From an uncultured Tateyamaria sp. (GTDB lineage Bacteria > Pseudomonadota > Alphaproteobacteria > Rhodobacterales > Rhodobacteraceae), in assembly GCA_947501275.1 (NCBI GenBank), contig CANMVD010000001.1:1488001-1552000 (forward strand): DNA of 64,000 bases, given 5' to 3'. The stretch's first letter is position 1, and each line of letters opens with the position of its first letter. Positions 28,024-36,971 of the stretch are shown here, one piece after another. The notes beneath the pieces were generated by a model. The model saw only the letters and a list, made by a program, of their open reading frames with translations, searched no databases and was not told where the DNA came from. Made by a program: the position numbers and the translations under genes.

Positions 28024-28524
28024 ATGCTTACCGATGTTTCGGGAGATTTCGTGAAGATCGTTTGGGCTGACGACCCCGACGTGCATCTGATGCGCGGTGC
28101 GCCTGTTCGCCCGCCTGCGCGCTTCAATCGGCGCGGTCAGGATGCCTTGTATCTTAGCCCAGATGTCGAAAGCGCCAGAGTGGCAATTGGTCAGGACGTC
28201 AGAGAAGGAGATCGACCTCGTGTCGCACTAACATTTCGCGTTGAGCGATGCGCGCTGTTCGATTTGCGAAGCCCCAAAGCCGCCGACATCTATGCAATAG
28301 CATCGCAACCCTGGCGGGCGTTGCTCGCTGCAGGCGGCACACCGCCATCCTGGCGCGTAGGTGACCAACTGAGGGAGAATGGGTATGTCGGATTGATAGA
28401 CCCTTCCCGGCGAAGACCTGGGCTTTGGCACATCACTCTTTTTTGCTGGAACGAGCCCGGCGCCCCCATCGTTACTCGACAAGGAAATGCGGTTTCTGTT
28501 TCAGTTTCGCCGGATTATCGATGA
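28024..28524 (+). CDS. RES-domain protein (possible orphan NAD-degrading toxin)
   Basis: A 166-residue protein with a RES-like pattern: HLMRGAPVRPPARFNRRGQD then ALYLSPDVESARVAIGQ, FDLRS, PPSWRVGDQLRENGYVGLID and RRPGLWHITLFCWN. RES toxins of the Xre-RES type deplete NAD and normally sit right after a small Xre antitoxin gene. Here the upstream gene is the M81 peptidase on the other strand, and no antitoxin frame is visible within 110 bases. The acidic residue usual after the Y-S segment appears as Q (AIGQ), so activity is uncertain. It may be a housekeeping RES relative rather than a toxin. Confidence 0.6.
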   Translation: MLTDVSGDFVKIVWADDPDVHLMRGAPVRPPARFNRRGQDALYLSPDVESARVAIGQDVREGDRPRVALTFRVERCALFDLRSPKAADIYAIASQPWRALLAAGGTPPSWRVGDQLRENGYVGLIDPSRRRPGLWHITLFCWNEPGAPIVTRQGNAVSVSVSPDYR

Positions 28525-29036
28525 GGTCAATTATTTGGTCACGACCGCATTCCAAGAAACTGCCGCATCAGGGAGCGAGGATGTCTTTCCTCCTGAAAAA
28601 AAAGTCGTCGGGCGAGCCCGTGACCAGCTTTAACCTCGTACCGAATGAGACGTTCCCCTTAGTTGCAGGCCGTTCGAAGTGGTTATTCAAAGTATTGGCG
28701 ACAACGACCCTTTTGCCCCGCGTAGTGTGAGTTCAATTGAGTTTGGATTTGGCGGCCGCAGCGAATGGCGGCCAAGCGGGCTGCGATCTTAGCATCTCGA
28801 CCAGTTGGTGAACGGCAGGAATGGGCCGCCCGAGACGGCGACCTAAAAATTGTAAGGTTTCTATGGCGTCAACGATTGCTAGTACCTCCTCGAGTTCGAC
28901 CCTTAGCTACTGCTTTGACTATCCATCTTGGTGTGCCCAAACAAAAGCTGAACCGCCCGACAGTTTACTGTATTCTCGTATGCCTGCGTCACTGTTTGAC
29001 ATCAGGACCACAGGTGCTGATGTCAGACAGTTCTGT
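28525..29036. other. 512-base stretch without a supported gene
   Basis: Short frames in this stretch show no family resemblance. It holds one copy of the dispersed 71 bp repeat (28758-28828) and otherwise nothing I can identify. It separates the RES gene from the end of the merR gene. Confidence 0.5.
28758..28828 (+). repeat. Dispersed intergenic repeat, copy 1
   Basis: A 71-base unit beginning GCAGCGAATGGCGG and ending GGGCCG. By hand alignment it matches the copy at 48237-48307 at 54 of 71 positions without gaps, and shares the same ends and length with the copy at 30023-30093. Confidence 0.6.
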
Positions 29037-29840
29037 TCAGGCGAGGCGCTTCATGAACGACCAGAGGTGACCTTCAAGATCGCGTGCGCTGTACTCGCGA
29101 TAGCCATAGGGTTGGTCGACAGGTTCATACACAATCGATGCCCCATATTCACGCGCGTGCTGAAAATGAGCATCCACGTCCGCGACCATGACAGCGATCG
29201 TTGAACTGGTGCCGCCAAGCGCCCTTGGCGATGACAGGCCAAATTCTCCCGATTCCGGATGGAGCCAGATGACACCGTTCCCGGCCTCGATCTCGCCATG
29301 CTCCACGGTTCCGTCTGCGTCGCGCCTCAGCTCTCCCGGACCCAGTGCGAATGCGTCTTGAAGGAAGCGAAACGCCTGCTCAAGATCCTCATAAACCAGT
29401 ATCGAAACCCGGTTCTCAACGGTTTGTTCAATCATTGCCATGTCCTCCAAAAGCGAAAGCATATCAGCGCTGTTGTTGGCCAAGTTGAAGTCTTCGGACG
29501 ACAGCAATCGCTTGATCCGCGCTCTCAACCGGCTCTCAACGGCGATCCGCCGCTCAAGCTCTGCAAGTTGCGATGTCATCGTGCCCTTTAAGTCCCACGC
29601 CGGATCGTCAAGTGCATGAACAATCTCGGACAGCGGAAGCCCAAAGCCGCGCAGCATCTTGATGCGATAGAGCCGCGCTACATCGGCTTCTGTATAGATG
29701 CGGTGTCCTGCCTCCGTTCGCTTTGAGGCACACAGCAAGCCAATTTCCTCGTAGTAGTGCAAAGTGCGGATTGTCAGACCCGCTGCGGAAGCGATTTCGC
29801 CAATCGCCCGATCTTCGTTCGCTGTGTGTTTTTTGCTCAT
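29037..29840 (-). CDS. MerR-family regulator fused to a VOC (glyoxalase/bleomycin-resistance-like) domain
   Basis: A 267-residue protein. Residues about 10-80 are a MerR helix-turn-helix: IGEIASAAGLTIRTLHYYEE, GLLCASKRTEAGHRIYTEAD, VARLYRIKMLRGFGLPLSEI. A coiled linker follows (LAELERRIAVESRLRARIKR). Residues about 145-267 form a VOC-type fold: VSILVYEDLEQAFRFLQDAF, VIWLHPESGEFGLSSPRAL, REYSARDLEGHLWSF. The C-terminal part is a plausible ligand-binding or catalytic domain. An in-frame start four codons upstream (29852) is possible. No obvious target operon is adjacent, so it may be autoregulatory. Confidence 0.8.
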   Translation of the reverse strand: MSKKHTANEDRAIGEIASAAGLTIRTLHYYEEIGLLCASKRTEAGHRIYTEADVARLYRIKMLRGFGLPLSEIVHALDDPAWDLKGTMTSQLAELERRIAVESRLRARIKRLLSSEDFNLANNSADMLSLLEDMAMIEQTVENRVSILVYEDLEQAFRFLQDAFALGPGELRRDADGTVEHGEIEAGNGVIWLHPESGEFGLSSPRALGGTSSTIAVMVADVDAHFQHAREYGASIVYEPVDQPYGYREYSARDLEGHLWSFMKRLA

Positions 29841-29894
29841 GGGATTGAGCATACGGCCTCACGCGGCGTTAGGTGCAAGGGAATTTTTTGACAA

Positions 29895-29910
29895 GTTTTC
29901 GACCGAAAAC
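29895..29910. promoter_or_regulatory. Palindrome GTTTTCG-AC-CGAAAAC upstream of merR
   Basis: A perfect 7 bp inverted repeat with a two-base centre lies 55-70 bases upstream of the MerR-VOC start. Its size suits a dimeric regulator's operator. Whether MerR-VOC binds it is unknown. Confidence 0.4.
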
Positions 29911-30022
29911 ACGGCAATTTTTTTTGATGAGACGAAGGCAACAAAGGCTTTGGCTGGGACGGGTGGATCGAAGAGTTAATCAATGGCGGTGAAGACATTT
30001 TCCTCCATCCAATGGAGCAGAC

Positions 30023-30093
30023 GCAGCGAATGTCGGTAATGCGGGCCGCGTCTGCAGCATCTGGGTCGCCAAGTGGCCAGCAGCTTTGGGCCG
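30023..30093 (+). repeat. Dispersed intergenic repeat, copy 2
   Basis: A 71-base unit starting GCAGCGAATGTCGG, with CTGCAGCATCTGG in the middle and ending TTTGGGCCG. It has the same ends and length as the copies at 28758 and 48237 but is more diverged. It lies just beyond the stop of the AraC gene. Confidence 0.5.
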
Positions 30094-30115
30094 GACTATT
30101 CCTGTCAACGTCGCA

Positions 30116-31006
30116 TCAGTTGGCCGCTTGTAACTCGCGGTCTTGCCTGGGTGCTTTGCCGAACTTGCGCGAGTATTCTCGCGAGAACTGTGCGGAGCTT
30201 TCATAGCCCACGGCAAATGCAACTTCGGATATCTTGGCACGGCTTGTCCGCAGGTCGTCTCTGGCCTTCAGCAAGCGCAAGTCCTTTTGGTATTGGAGCG
30301 GCGACGTTCCGGTCACGGCTTTGAATTGCTCGAAGAACGCGGAATTACTCATTCCAATCCGCGCGGCCAGCTCCCCGACGACGATGGTTTGCGACAGGTT
30401 CGCTTGAATGTCCCGCGTCGCAAGAAAAATCCGGCTCGCGGCACTTTCATGCCAGAGAAGTCTTTGCAGGGTCTGCGCATGTTCCCCTATCAGAAGTCTT
30501 GCATGGATTTCGCGGGACGTGATCGGTGCCAACAGTTGCCTTGCCTCCTCGTCCTCACACTGAAGGAAGTAGCGGAGAATTGCGTCTGTCAGATTTGGAT
30601 CGGTGTCACACAAGCAGATCGAGAATGGATCAGTAGACTGTGTTTTCAACGCGGGTGGCACCGCAGGGGCCAACGACCTGAGAAGATCGAGGTCAAGTGG
30701 AAAGACCAAAGCCGTGTAGGGGGCATCGGAAGACGCCTCAATAATCCGCGAAATGACCGGGAGTGTATGGCTTACGACGAGGGATTGCCCGGCGCCGACC
30801 GTCAGTGTTCGGGCGCTGGATCCGACTTGCTTCGCACCCTGCAGGATCAGACAAAGAAGAGGTCGATAGACTGTCGCATTCAGTTCGGTCGTTGCGTGAT
30901 GCCGGAGCAGGTGGGTGCCGCTGTGCGCATGAAGGATTGCGCCCTCAGCGACGCCTGCCTTATCGAGCAGCGCGGTAACATGTGACAACAGGATTTGGCT
31001 GTTCAT
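30116..31006 (-). CDS. AraC-family transcriptional regulator
   Basis: A 296-residue regulator. The N-terminal half is the AraC_N (cupin-like) type: HSGTHLLRHH, RPLLCLILQGAKQV, GAGQSLVVSHTLPVISRI. The C-terminal half has two helix-turn-helix units, including VVGELAARIGMSNSAFFEQF and ISEVAFAVGYESSAQFSREY with RKFGKAP. The start at 31006 (MNSQILLSHV) is preferred over long upstream frames because GGGAGG lies ten bases before it. It is divergent from two short-chain dehydrogenase genes and probably induces them. Confidence 0.88.
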   Translation of the reverse strand: MNSQILLSHVTALLDKAGVAEGAILHAHSGTHLLRHHATTELNATVYRPLLCLILQGAKQVGSSARTLTVGAGQSLVVSHTLPVISRIIEASSDAPYTALVFPLDLDLLRSLAPAVPPALKTQSTDPFSICLCDTDPNLTDAILRYFLQCEDEEARQLLAPITSREIHARLLIGEHAQTLQRLLWHESAASRIFLATRDIQANLSQTIVVGELAARIGMSNSAFFEQFKAVTGTSPLQYQKDLRLLKARDDLRTSRAKISEVAFAVGYESSAQFSREYSRKFGKAPRQDRELQAAN

Positions 31007-31168
31007 GTCGTTGGCCTCCCATTTGACGCCTATCGATAGCATCACCACCCGTTCGACCATAACAGAAATCGTCACTTCTGGAGGAACGAGCAAGTATTTT
31101 GGCCAAACAGGAAAGATTGAAGCCCACGTTACGACTAACGTGATCATGCCACAGCAATGGAGATCGAC

Positions 31169-32038
31169 ATGCAGAAGGTCATGATCACCGGTATCGCAGG
31201 CGGGTTTGGAAAGCCGACTGCGCTCACGCTCCTTGAACAAGGCTATCAGGTTGCAGGAAGTGTCCGACGCCGCGCGGGAAAGAGCGCCGAGACAGTTGCA
31301 GAGCTTGAAGCTGCGGGGGCGTTCATCGTCGAAATGGATGTGACCGACTCGGCCGGTACCGAGCGTGGGATGGCCGAAGCCATTGTACATCTCGATGGCC
31401 TTGACGTCCTGTTCAACAATGCCGGGATCGGCTCATACGGTATACAAGAGTTGATGTCGCCCGAGGATATGGCGCGTGTCTTTGAAGTGAATGTCATGGG
31501 CGTGCAGCGTGTGATGCGTGCGGCGCTGCCCCATATGCGGGCGCAGGGGCGGGGGACGGTTCTATACACTTCCAGCCTGATCGGCCGGATCGCCACGCCG
31601 TTCTACGGGACCTATTCGGCCTCGAAATGGGCGCTGGAAGCGATTGTCGAATGCTATCGGACGGAGTTGTCAGGCTTCGGGATTGAGTCTTGCATCATCG
31701 AACCGGGCGCCATGCCGACTGCCTTCTTTGACGGAATGGTTACGCCCAAAGACCCGGACCGCGAGGCAGGATACGGGGAGTTTGCAGCGGTGCCCGCAAT
31801 GTCAGCCTCCGGTTTGGCCCAGATGCTGGAGGCGACCCCCGATCAACGCCCCGAACGGATTGCTGAAGCAGTCGTCGCGCTTCTGGAAAAGCCATTCGGG
31901 CAAAAGCCGTTCCGTACCGTTGTCGATCATGTGGGCGTTGGCCCGCAGATTGAGCGGTACAACAACGTGCTGCACGACGTGACGCGCAACGTCATGATCA
32001 GCTTTGGTATCGAAGACATGTTGAAACTCAACGCCTGA
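31169..32038 (+). CDS. Short-chain dehydrogenase/reductase (SDR)
   Basis: A 289-residue NAD(P)-dependent oxidoreductase. The cofactor loop reads TGIAGGFG (a variant of TGxxxGxG). NNAG and the catalytic YSASK are present, and YTSS supplies the serine. The ATG at 31169 has GGAGAT upstream; another in-frame ATG at 31157 lies before that site. It is 12 bases before a second SDR gene, and both probably answer to the divergent AraC regulator. Substrate unknown. Confidence 0.85.
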   Translation: MQKVMITGIAGGFGKPTALTLLEQGYQVAGSVRRRAGKSAETVAELEAAGAFIVEMDVTDSAGTERGMAEAIVHLDGLDVLFNNAGIGSYGIQELMSPEDMARVFEVNVMGVQRVMRAALPHMRAQGRGTVLYTSSLIGRIATPFYGTYSASKWALEAIVECYRTELSGFGIESCIIEPGAMPTAFFDGMVTPKDPDREAGYGEFAAVPAMSASGLAQMLEATPDQRPERIAEAVVALLEKPFGQKPFRTVVDHVGVGPQIERYNNVLHDVTRNVMISFGIEDMLKLNA

Positions 32039-32050
32039 AGGAGAATTCCT

Positions 32051-32863
32051 ATGAAGACCATTCTTATCACCGGCGCCTCCTCGGGCATCGGCGAGGCCAC
32101 GGCGAAACACTTTCATGCCCGCGGATGGAACATCGTCGCTACCATGCGAAGCCCTGACAGCGCGGGTTATCTTGCCGATTTGGGCAACGTCCATGTGGCG
32201 CGTCTCGATGTCACCGATCCCGTTTCAATCGCCGAAGCCGTTGCCGCCGGTATCGACCGGTTTGGCCAGATCGACGTCCTTCTCAATAATGCGGGCTACG
32301 GGGCTTATGGCGCGCTGGAAGCCTTCTCGATGGAGCGCATCCGCCGCCAGTTCGACACCAATGTCATAGGCTTGATGGAAGTCACGAAGGCCGTGTTGCC
32401 GCATATGCGCGCAAACCGTGCAGGCACAATCATTAATATCTCGTCGATCGGCGGCCAGATTACCTTCCCGCTCGGCACGCTCTACCATGGCACAAAGTTC
32501 GCCGTCGAAGGCCTGTCGGAAGCGCTTCACTATGAACTTGAATCGCTTGGGATCCATGTCCGCATCGTCGAACCCGGAATGATCAAAACCAACTTCGGCG
32601 GAAGCTCTTTCGACTTCGCTATGGATGAGGACCTTGCGGACTACGCGCCGATGGCCGAAGCCATGGGACGGGTGTTTGGAAAACTGGCGTGCAACCCATC
32701 AGCGCCCGAGACTGTTGCAGAGGTGGTCTGGGACGCGGCCAATGAGATCGGTCATCGCCTCCGTTACCGGGCGGGTGCCGATGCAGGTGAGCTGTTGGAC
32801 AATCGCAAGGCACAGGACGACGCTACCTTTATCGGCGGGATCAAGGAGTTGATGAAGGCGTAA
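32051..32863 (+). CDS. Short-chain dehydrogenase/reductase (SDR)
   Basis: A 270-residue classical SDR: TGASSGIG at residues 7-14, NNAG, ISSIGG with the catalytic serine, and YHGTK. GAAGGAGAATTCCT precedes the start. It resembles the group with a C-terminal extension often annotated as retinol-dehydrogenase-like or oxidoreductase. It forms a two-gene operon with the SDR upstream; substrate unknown. Confidence 0.88.
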   Translation: MKTILITGASSGIGEATAKHFHARGWNIVATMRSPDSAGYLADLGNVHVARLDVTDPVSIAEAVAAGIDRFGQIDVLLNNAGYGAYGALEAFSMERIRRQFDTNVIGLMEVTKAVLPHMRANRAGTIINISSIGGQITFPLGTLYHGTKFAVEGLSEALHYELESLGIHVRIVEPGMIKTNFGGSSFDFAMDEDLADYAPMAEAMGRVFGKLACNPSAPETVAEVVWDAANEIGHRLRYRAGADAGELLDNRKAQDDATFIGGIKELMKA

Positions 32864-33254
32864 TGATTTGCGGAACCGCAGCGACAGCAAGGTCCGCTTT
32901 CAGGAATTTGCGCTGCGGCATCGCTTGCCACGACGAGAGCCCGATAAGGGCAGTCCCTGAGAGAATTGACCAGGCATCTTATCGAGGATGCTGCAGCGGC
33001 CCGAATGAATGGCAAGAGCCCAAACTTCTCTATGCTGATGCAGGAAAGAAAATCCTTTGACGCAGAATACTGCCTTGCACACGATTTGGACGCGTTGCTC
33101 TCCTTTGGTACTTCGACAGAAAGAAAAAAATGACGTAAACAGCACGGGACTTGCACAAAAGCTAACGTGCCGAGAGGAAGGGTTGGGCTAAATCAACCCT
33201 TCAATCGCTCAGGAGGCTGAATCCAAGATGCATCCCTTATGGGTTGACGGATTT
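32864..33254. other. 391-base convergent intergenic region, no gene seen
   Basis: It lies between the SDR pair and xylA, which converge. It contains fragments reminiscent of the dispersed repeat (GTCCGCTTTC near 32891 and GATGCTGCAGC near 32988) and a hairpin at 33178-33201. No frame here resembles a protein. Confidence 0.5.
33178..33201. terminator. Hairpin between the SDR operon and the sugar cluster
   Basis: AAGGGTTG (33178-33185) and CAACCCTT (33194-33201) form a perfect 8 bp stem with loop GGCTAAAT. It lies 53 bases past the xylA stop on the minus strand, where it could end the long catabolic transcript. It lacks a long T-run, so efficiency is uncertain. Confidence 0.45.
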
Positions 33255-34556
33255 TCAGACAAATCGATTCACAATGTTTTCGAGCCGTTCTTGCCTACCG
33301 GAATTTGGTTCGGGGTTAATAAGGTTCTTGCGGGTCAAGGACTCTATTTCTGTCAGATCTGAGTTCATCAACTTCTTGCCAAATTCGGTCTCCCAACCCG
33401 AATATCGTGCGGTACGCTGTTTCTCCAAAGCGCTGCTTTCATACAGAGCTGCTGCCGCTTTCAATCCCGCCGCACAGGTGTCCATTCCGCCAATGTGGCC
33501 CAGAATCAAGTCTTCAGGGTCAATTGACTGTCGGCGCAGCTTGGCGTCGAAGTTTGTACCGCCAGTTTTGAACCCACCAGCACGCAGCACTTCGTAGTAG
33601 GCCAGTGCTACTTCGGGAACGTTGTTGGGAAATTGATCCGTATCCCAACCGGATTGATAGTCATTTCGGTTCATGTCGATTGAACCAAAGATGCCCAACT
33701 CGCGCGCAAGAGCCAGCTCGTGTTCGAAGCTGTGCCCTGCCAAGATCGCGTGGCCTTGCTCAATGTTTACCTGCACCTCGCCTTCCAACCCGAATTCCTT
33801 TAGAAATCCATAGACCGTGGCGACGTCGTAATCGTATTGGTGCTTGGTCGGCTCTTGCGGTTTTGGTTCGATCAGGATCGCGCCTTTGAAGCCCGTCTTG
33901 TGCTTGTAGTCCACGACCATTTGCAGCATTCGGCCCGCTTGCTGACGTTCGCGCCCCAAGTCTGTGTTCAAAAGCGTCTCATAGCCTTCGCGCCCGCCCC
34001 ACAGTACATAGTTTTCTCCGCCGAGCTTCATCGTTGCGTCCATGCAGGTCTTGATGGTCGCGGCGGAAAAGGCGAACACCTCTGGATCGGGATTGGTCGC
34101 GGCACCAGCCATAAAACGACGATGCGAAAACAGATTTGCTGTACCCCACAGCAGTTTGACGCCTGTCTCGTCCATCTTTTCGGCGAAGTAATCGACAATT
34201 TCTTCAAGATTGCGCGTGTTTTCGGCGAAGTCCCGACCTTCGGGACGGACATCTGCATCGTGAAAACAAAAGAACGGGATGCCCAGTTTTTGGAACATGT
34301 CAAAAGCCACATCGGCCTTTACTTTGGCCAGTTCCATTGTGTCGCCAAACCAAGGACGCTCGAAGGTTTGTGCGCCGAATGGATCGCCGCCAGGCCAAGC
34401 AAAAGAGTGCCAATATGCTGCGGAAAAGCGTAGATGTTCTTTGAGCGATTTGCCCATCACAATCTCTTCGGGATTGTAGTGGCGAAAAGCAAACTCGTTT
34501 GCGCTGTCAGGCCCTTCAAATGGGATTGTGGGGATGTCTTTGAAGAAGTCGGTCAT
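33255..34556 (-). CDS. xylA: Xylose isomerase
   Basis: A 433-residue TIM-barrel isomerase (D-xylose to D-xylulose; the family also acts on glucose and other aldoses). Signature segments are visible: [12 protein letters not shown] with the catalytic histidine, [32 protein letters not shown] and [20 protein letters not shown]. The start at MTDFFKDIP (34556) is preferred to an in-frame ATG four codons upstream. It is the last gene of the minus-strand cluster. No xylulokinase gene is adjacent, so its product may be used by the cluster's own enzymes or by a distant kinase. Confidence 0.95.
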   Translation of the reverse strand: MTDFFKDIPTIPFEGPDSANEFAFRHYNPEEIVMGKSLKEHLRFSAAYWHSFAWPGGDPFGAQTFERPWFGDTMELAKVKADVAFDMFQKLGIPFFCFHDADVRPEGRDFAENTRNLEEIVDYFAEKMDETGVKLLWGTANLFSHRRFMAGAATNPDPEVFAFSAATIKTCMDATMKLGGENYVLWGGREGYETLLNTDLGRERQQAGRMLQMVVDYKHKTGFKGAILIEPKPQEPTKHQYDYDVATVYGFLKEFGLEGEVQVNIEQGHAILAGHSFEHELALARELGIFGSIDMNRNDYQSGWDTDQFPNNVPEVALAYYEVLRAGGFKTGGTNFDAKLRRQSIDPEDLILGHIGGMDTCAAGLKAAAALYESSALEKQRTARYSGWETEFGKKLMNSDLTEIESLTRKNLINPEPNSGRQERLENIVNRFV

Positions 34557-34587
34557 GTTTGGCTCCATGCTTGGGGCTATCAGCGGC

Positions 34588-35799
34588 TTAACGCTGTCTC
34601 AGAATGGTTTTCAGAGGTGTTTTTGGGTCCGCCAGTGCCGCAGGATCAGGCGTAACGCCGGCTTCCATGAGTTTCTGGATGATCTTGATGTCGCGTCCGA
34701 CTGCGTTCCCGTGGGCGAAGCCTGCCGCATAAGTAATGTGTCCGTTAGAGTCGGTTTCGAGTGCAATTGCGCCACCGCCTGCCAGGGGGCGCAGAATGTG
34801 AGATGCCTGTCCCATGCGCGTACCAACAACTTGCAGCGTGTGATCAAACTGGTCTGACCAAAACCAAGGCGGAGGGGCAGGATCTGGTGTGATGCCAGCC
34901 ATGGCTTGTCCGGCGCGAAAGCCCTGATCGGCTGCGACTTGCCAGGATTCGAACCTTGCCCGCGCCTCACCCGCGACTGGTACGTTGCAACAGTCACCTG
35001 CGGCGAAGATATTTGGTTCTTGAGTGGCGAAGCGTTCGTCGACAACGATCCCGTTCTCGACTTTCAAACCCGCCTGATCGGCAAGGTAGGTGATGGGCGC
35101 AGACCCAATGCCGATAATCACATGTTCGGCCCGGACGCCTTGCTCTGATGACAGGAAAGCTACATTGTCTTCAATCGTGGTGACGGACGTGGCGGTGTGT
35201 ATCGATACACCGCGATCTGCATGCAGCTGCTGCACCATTTGTGAAATTTCGAGTGGAACGGCACGGGCCAAAATCCGGTCATGCGCCTCGACCACATGCA
35301 CGAAAGCCTTCCGCGCAGAGAGGCACGCGGCCAGCTCCAAGCCGATGAAACCACCACCGATGATCAGCACATCCGCCCCTGCGGAGATGTTCCGAGCCAA
35401 AGTCAGTGCGTCGGAATAGCTGCGCAAGTAGCGCGGTTGTGCGTCATTCAATGCATCGGCAGGCAACCGTCGTGGGGCTGCGCCTGTTGCAAGCAGCAGC
35501 TTTGCATACGGTAGTGTTTCGTTGGTGCTGAGCGTCACCAATTGGGTGTTGCGGTCGATGCTGGTGACTTGGGTTGCGCGTCTGAGGTCTATGTCGTGAG
35601 ATTGATACCAATCATCTGGAAATATCGGCCGTAGCGGTGGTCCATCAGCGTCCCACTTGGACAGGGGAGGGCGTTCATAGGGTAACTGTGTGTCGTCCCC
35701 AATCAGTGTGATCCGACCCCGATATCCTGCCATGCGGGCACCGTGGGCCGCACTCACACCGCAGTGGCCGGCCCCAACAATGACAATTCCCTCTGTCAT
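34588..35799 (-). CDS. FAD-dependent ferredoxin reductase (MocF-like)
   Basis: A 403-residue NAD(P)H:ferredoxin/rubredoxin reductase. The FAD loop is [12 protein letters not shown] (6-17), the NAD loop [15 protein letters not shown], and the second FAD motif is [14 protein letters not shown]-terminal reductase extension holds [15 protein letters not shown]. It should pass electrons from NAD(P)H to the Rieske ferredoxin encoded three genes upstream. It overlaps the DUF4432 gene by 4 bases. MocF is a functional analogy to the rhizopine oxygenase system, not a verified orthology. Confidence 0.85.
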   Translation of the reverse strand: MTEGIVIVGAGHCGVSAAHGARMAGYRGRITLIGDDTQLPYERPPLSKWDADGPPLRPIFPDDWYQSHDIDLRRATQVTSIDRNTQLVTLSTNETLPYAKLLLATGAAPRRLPADALNDAQPRYLRSYSDALTLARNISAGADVLIIGGGFIGLELAACLSARKAFVHVVEAHDRILARAVPLEISQMVQQLHADRGVSIHTATSVTTIEDNVAFLSSEQGVRAEHVIIGIGSAPITYLADQAGLKVENGIVVDERFATQEPNIFAAGDCCNVPVAGEARARFESWQVAADQGFRAGQAMAGITPDPAPPPWFWSDQFDHTLQVVGTRMGQASHILRPLAGGGAIALETDSNGHITYAAGFAHGNAVGRDIKIIQKLMEAGVTPDPAALADPKTPLKTILRQR

Positions 35800-36971
35800 C
35801 CCCGACCCGAAAGTGTGCGAAACTTCCCAGACGGAATTGGAAATGGATCGTCCGGCTGCTTCTGCGTAGCTGTGATCGCGGCGTCGCTCTGTGCAATGTC
35901 GTTGGCGCTTGTCAGTACCTTCAAATTGACGCTGTATTGCCGCGTGTCACCATGTTCGAGCCAGATCATTTCGTCGCGCTCACGGGCGAAGCCGTTCCCC
36001 AAAACGTGATGGGTCGAAGGTTCGATGCCGAACGCGTAGCCGCCCGATTGCAGGTGTTGCCATTCGTATGTGCAGGGCAGTTCAGATTTGCTGGTCGTGA
36101 CTTCCAGACCCAGTGACAAGGCGTCGTTGACCAGTGCGATGGCGACTTTGCCGTTTGCATCAGGCGTCATTTCATGCTGCCAGACCTGTTCGCGGAACGT
36201 GTCTGCGGGGCCAGACGGACGCGCGTATCCAACGCCCTGATCTTCGTACGTGTCGGCATGGGCCGCCCAAACCACGTCTTCGATTGGGGCCACGTAGCGG
36301 GCACCATCGGACAGAACCGGGTAGCCCACGTTGATGTGGTAACACAGCATATGCGGTGTACGGTTGAAGCCGCGATTGCGGACCTCATCGTTGAGGTGAA
36401 TGTCGTTGGTGCCAACCTCGATTTCAATCCGGCGAGTCAACTCAAGGTCTTCGGCGAAGACCGCGGATTGGCGGACAACGCCTTCAGCCCACAAGAAGCA
36501 GCGGTCGCCCTCCCAGCGTTCGCCGTAGCTGGTCAGGCGCGCGGGCAGCATGCTGACGCGACCATGAATGCCGTAAGACGCAGTCGGTCGGCCGGGATAA
36601 TTGTATTCCAACACATCCGCCTGATATCCGCCAAGGATGTGATCCAGCCCGCAGGTCATCAAAAGCCCGGAGAAGGAACGCATGAACCCAAGTCCGTTTT
36701 CGCCTTCGGCATCATGGAGCGCCGGCGAGCGGAAACCTGCGGCAGAATTCCAGCCAATGGCCATGCCGTTGTAGTCACAACTGCCGATATCAAGGCAGCG
36801 GTCCACCATAAGGGTGAAGCGCAAGCCCGTACCGGTGCGAAACTCCAGCACCCTTTGCCCCGCTTCGGCGCCATCTGCCAGCGTCATGAGCCGCACCCCA
36901 GCGAATTGCGACAGGTCACCGGAGAGTGCGGCGACTTCGCGCCGGGACAGGTCTTGGCCGTAGAGTTTCAT
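35796..36971 (-). CDS. DUF4432 family protein (aldose-epimerase-like fold)
   Basis: A 391-residue protein of a family related to aldose 1-epimerases: GVRLMTLADGAEAGQRVLEF, DRCLDIGSCDYNGMAIGW, LLMTCGLDHILGG and HMLCYHINVGYPVLSDGA. Members are common in sugar catabolic operons; the reaction is not established. It is translationally coupled on both sides (4-base overlaps with the PanB-like gene and the reductase). It may open or epimerise the sugar handled by this cluster. Confidence 0.75.
   Translation of the reverse strand: MKLYGQDLSRREVAALSGDLSQFAGVRLMTLADGAEAGQRVLEFRTGTGLRFTLMVDRCLDIGSCDYNGMAIGWNSAAGFRSPALHDAEGENGLGFMRSFSGLLMTCGLDHILGGYQADVLEYNYPGRPTASYGIHGRVSMLPARLTSYGERWEGDRCFLWAEGVVRQSAVFAEDLELTRRIEIEVGTNDIHLNDEVRNRGFNRTPHMLCYHINVGYPVLSDGARYVAPIEDVVWAAHADTYEDQGVGYARPSGPADTFREQVWQHEMTPDANGKVAIALVNDALSLGLEVTTSKSELPCTYEWQHLQSGGYAFGIEPSTHHVLGNGFARERDEMIWLEHGDTRQYSVNLKVLTSANDIAQSDAAITATQKQPDDPFPIPSGKFRTLSGRG

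Noticed and set aside
33255-34556. Reading the 33-47 kb cluster as a plain D-xylose operon
   Set aside because: There is no xylulokinase, and the oxygenase, Rieske, reductase, Gfo/Idh and PanB-like genes are not part of xylose catabolism.
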